DNA of 13,130 nucleotides from an uncultured Clostridia bacterium (lineage in GTDB: Bacteria > Bacillota > Clostridia > Christensenellales > Aristaeellaceae). Position numbers and translations under genes: made by a program. Below the pieces are notes generated by a model, which was not told the origin of the DNA, made no database searches, and saw only the letters and a list, made by a program, of their open reading frames with translations. The DNA lies in NCBI GenBank assembly GCA_946409855.1, contig CAMJXZ010000052.1:1-13130 (forward strand). Direction: 5' to 3'. Positions 12,641-13,130 of this stretch are shown here, piece after piece (position 1 is the first letter of the stretch; every line of letters begins with the position of its first letter).

Positions 12641-13130
12641 TTATTCCGCGGTCCTGGTGACAGAACCGGCGCCAACGGTGTGGCCGCCTTCGCGGATAGC
12701 GAAGCGCAGACCCTTTTCGATGGCGATGGGGGTGATCAGTTCGACTTCCATTTCGACGTTGTCGCCGGGCATGACCATTTCAGTGCCTTCGGGCAGCTTG
12801 ATGGTGCCGGTCACGTCGGTGGTCCGGAAGTAGAACTGCGGACGGTAGTTGTTGAAGAAAGGCGTATGACGGCCGCCCTCTTCCTTCTTCAGCACGTACA
12901 CCTGGCCCCAGAAGTGGGTGTGGGGTTTGATCGTGCCCGGCTTCGCGATAACCTGGCCGCGCTCGATCTCGGTGCGCTGAATGCCGCGCAGCAGAAGACC
13001 CACGTTGTCGCCCGCCTGGGCGTCGTCCAGGAGCTTATGGAACATTTCAACACCGGTGACAACCGTGGAACGGCTCTTTTCAACCAGACCAACGATTTCA
13101 ACCGTGTCATTCAGCTTGACGGTGCCGCGC
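12641..13130 (-). CDS. tuf: Elongation factor Tu, C-terminal part
   Basis: The gene is truncated at its 5' end by the right edge: 162 codons plus the TAA stop are present of about 395-400. EF-Tu carries aminoacyl-tRNA to the ribosome as a GTP complex. What remains is part of domain II (RGTVKLNDTVEIVGL, then TVVTGVEMFHKLLDDAQAGD) and all of domain III (RGQVIAKPGTIKPHTHFWGQ and HTPFFNNYRPQFYFRTTDVTG). The G domain lies outside. The protein ends VGAGSVTRTAE, where most bacteria have a VV(S/T)xII(E/D)-like end, a small divergence at the tail. The strand is opposite to whiA, so the two operons converge on the repeat-rich interval. Whether fusA and the rest of the str operon lie upstream cannot be seen. 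Confidence 0.97.
   Translation of the reverse strand, partial: RGTVKLNDTVEIVGLVEKSRSTVVTGVEMFHKLLDDAQAGDNVGLLLRGIQRTEIERGQVIAKPGTIKPHTHFWGQVYVLKKEEGGRHTPFFNNYRPQFYFRTTDVTGTIKLPEGTEMVMPGDNVEMEVELITPIAIEKGLRFAIREGGHTVGAGSVTRTAE

Noticed and set aside
1..13130. CRISPR array, tRNA/rRNA genes, transposase, integrase or toxin-antitoxin pair
   Set aside because: No regularly spaced repeat set, no cloverleaf or rRNA-like sequence and no such protein motif found by reading; repeats are limited to the two-unit block at 12165-12510.

Overview
The window looks like chromosomal DNA from a high-GC, Gram-positive (Firmicutes/Clostridia-type) bacterium. The support is WhiA, a PepV-type dipeptidase, a type II MurB, a TelA protein, strong AAGGAGG-type ribosome binding sites and G+C-rich coding sequence with many tightly packed genes. 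I cannot fix the genus. Nearly every base is coding and almost everything is housekeeping. I see no CRISPR array, transposase, phage gene, rRNA or tRNA.

Layout. (1) 3-1693: the 3' end of a TelA-family gene, an intrinsic-terminator-like hairpin, then a LemA-like membrane protein and a TPM-domain protein, forming an envelope-associated group. (2) 1730-3099: a metallo-beta-lactamase-fold hydrolase overlapping the tRNA adenosine deaminase gene tadA by 4 nt. (3) 3089-3595, minus strand: a small XRE-type DNA-binding protein with a Lys/Ala/Pro-rich linker. It is convergent with tadA, and its own well-formed promoter (3672-3700) overlaps the translation start of the next plus-strand gene. (4) 3709-7912: a chain of overlapping genes for a TtcA-family tRNA thiolase, an unknown six-segment membrane protein, an RsuA-type pseudouridine synthase, an RsmC-like methyltransferase and a MalY/PatB-type beta-C-S lyase. 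(5) 7951-12155: PepV-like dipeptidase, mannose-6-phosphate isomerase, MurB and WhiA, ending in a clear intrinsic terminator. (6) 12185-12591: about 400 bp without a gene, holding two head-to-tail copies of a composite repeat and several hairpins. (7) 12592-13130, minus strand: a terminator and the 3' part of tuf (EF-Tu), running off the right edge.

Functional themes. Four genes modify RNA: TadA (tRNA position 34), TtcA-like (position 32), RsuA-like (16S rRNA) and RsmC-like (16S rRNA). The last block joins sugar-phosphate and peptidoglycan-precursor metabolism (ManA, MurB) to the division/sporulation regulator WhiA. Seven of the junctions overlap by 1-11 nt, so translational coupling is likely.

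The points most worth a second look are: the repeat pair downstream of whiA, in which the 3' half of the whiA terminator is duplicated; the mutually exclusive hairpins before lemA; the XRE protein with its histone-H1-like linker and its promoter overlap; and the direct murB-whiA junction without rapZ and gpcR/yvcK. I found no convincing wholly new system.
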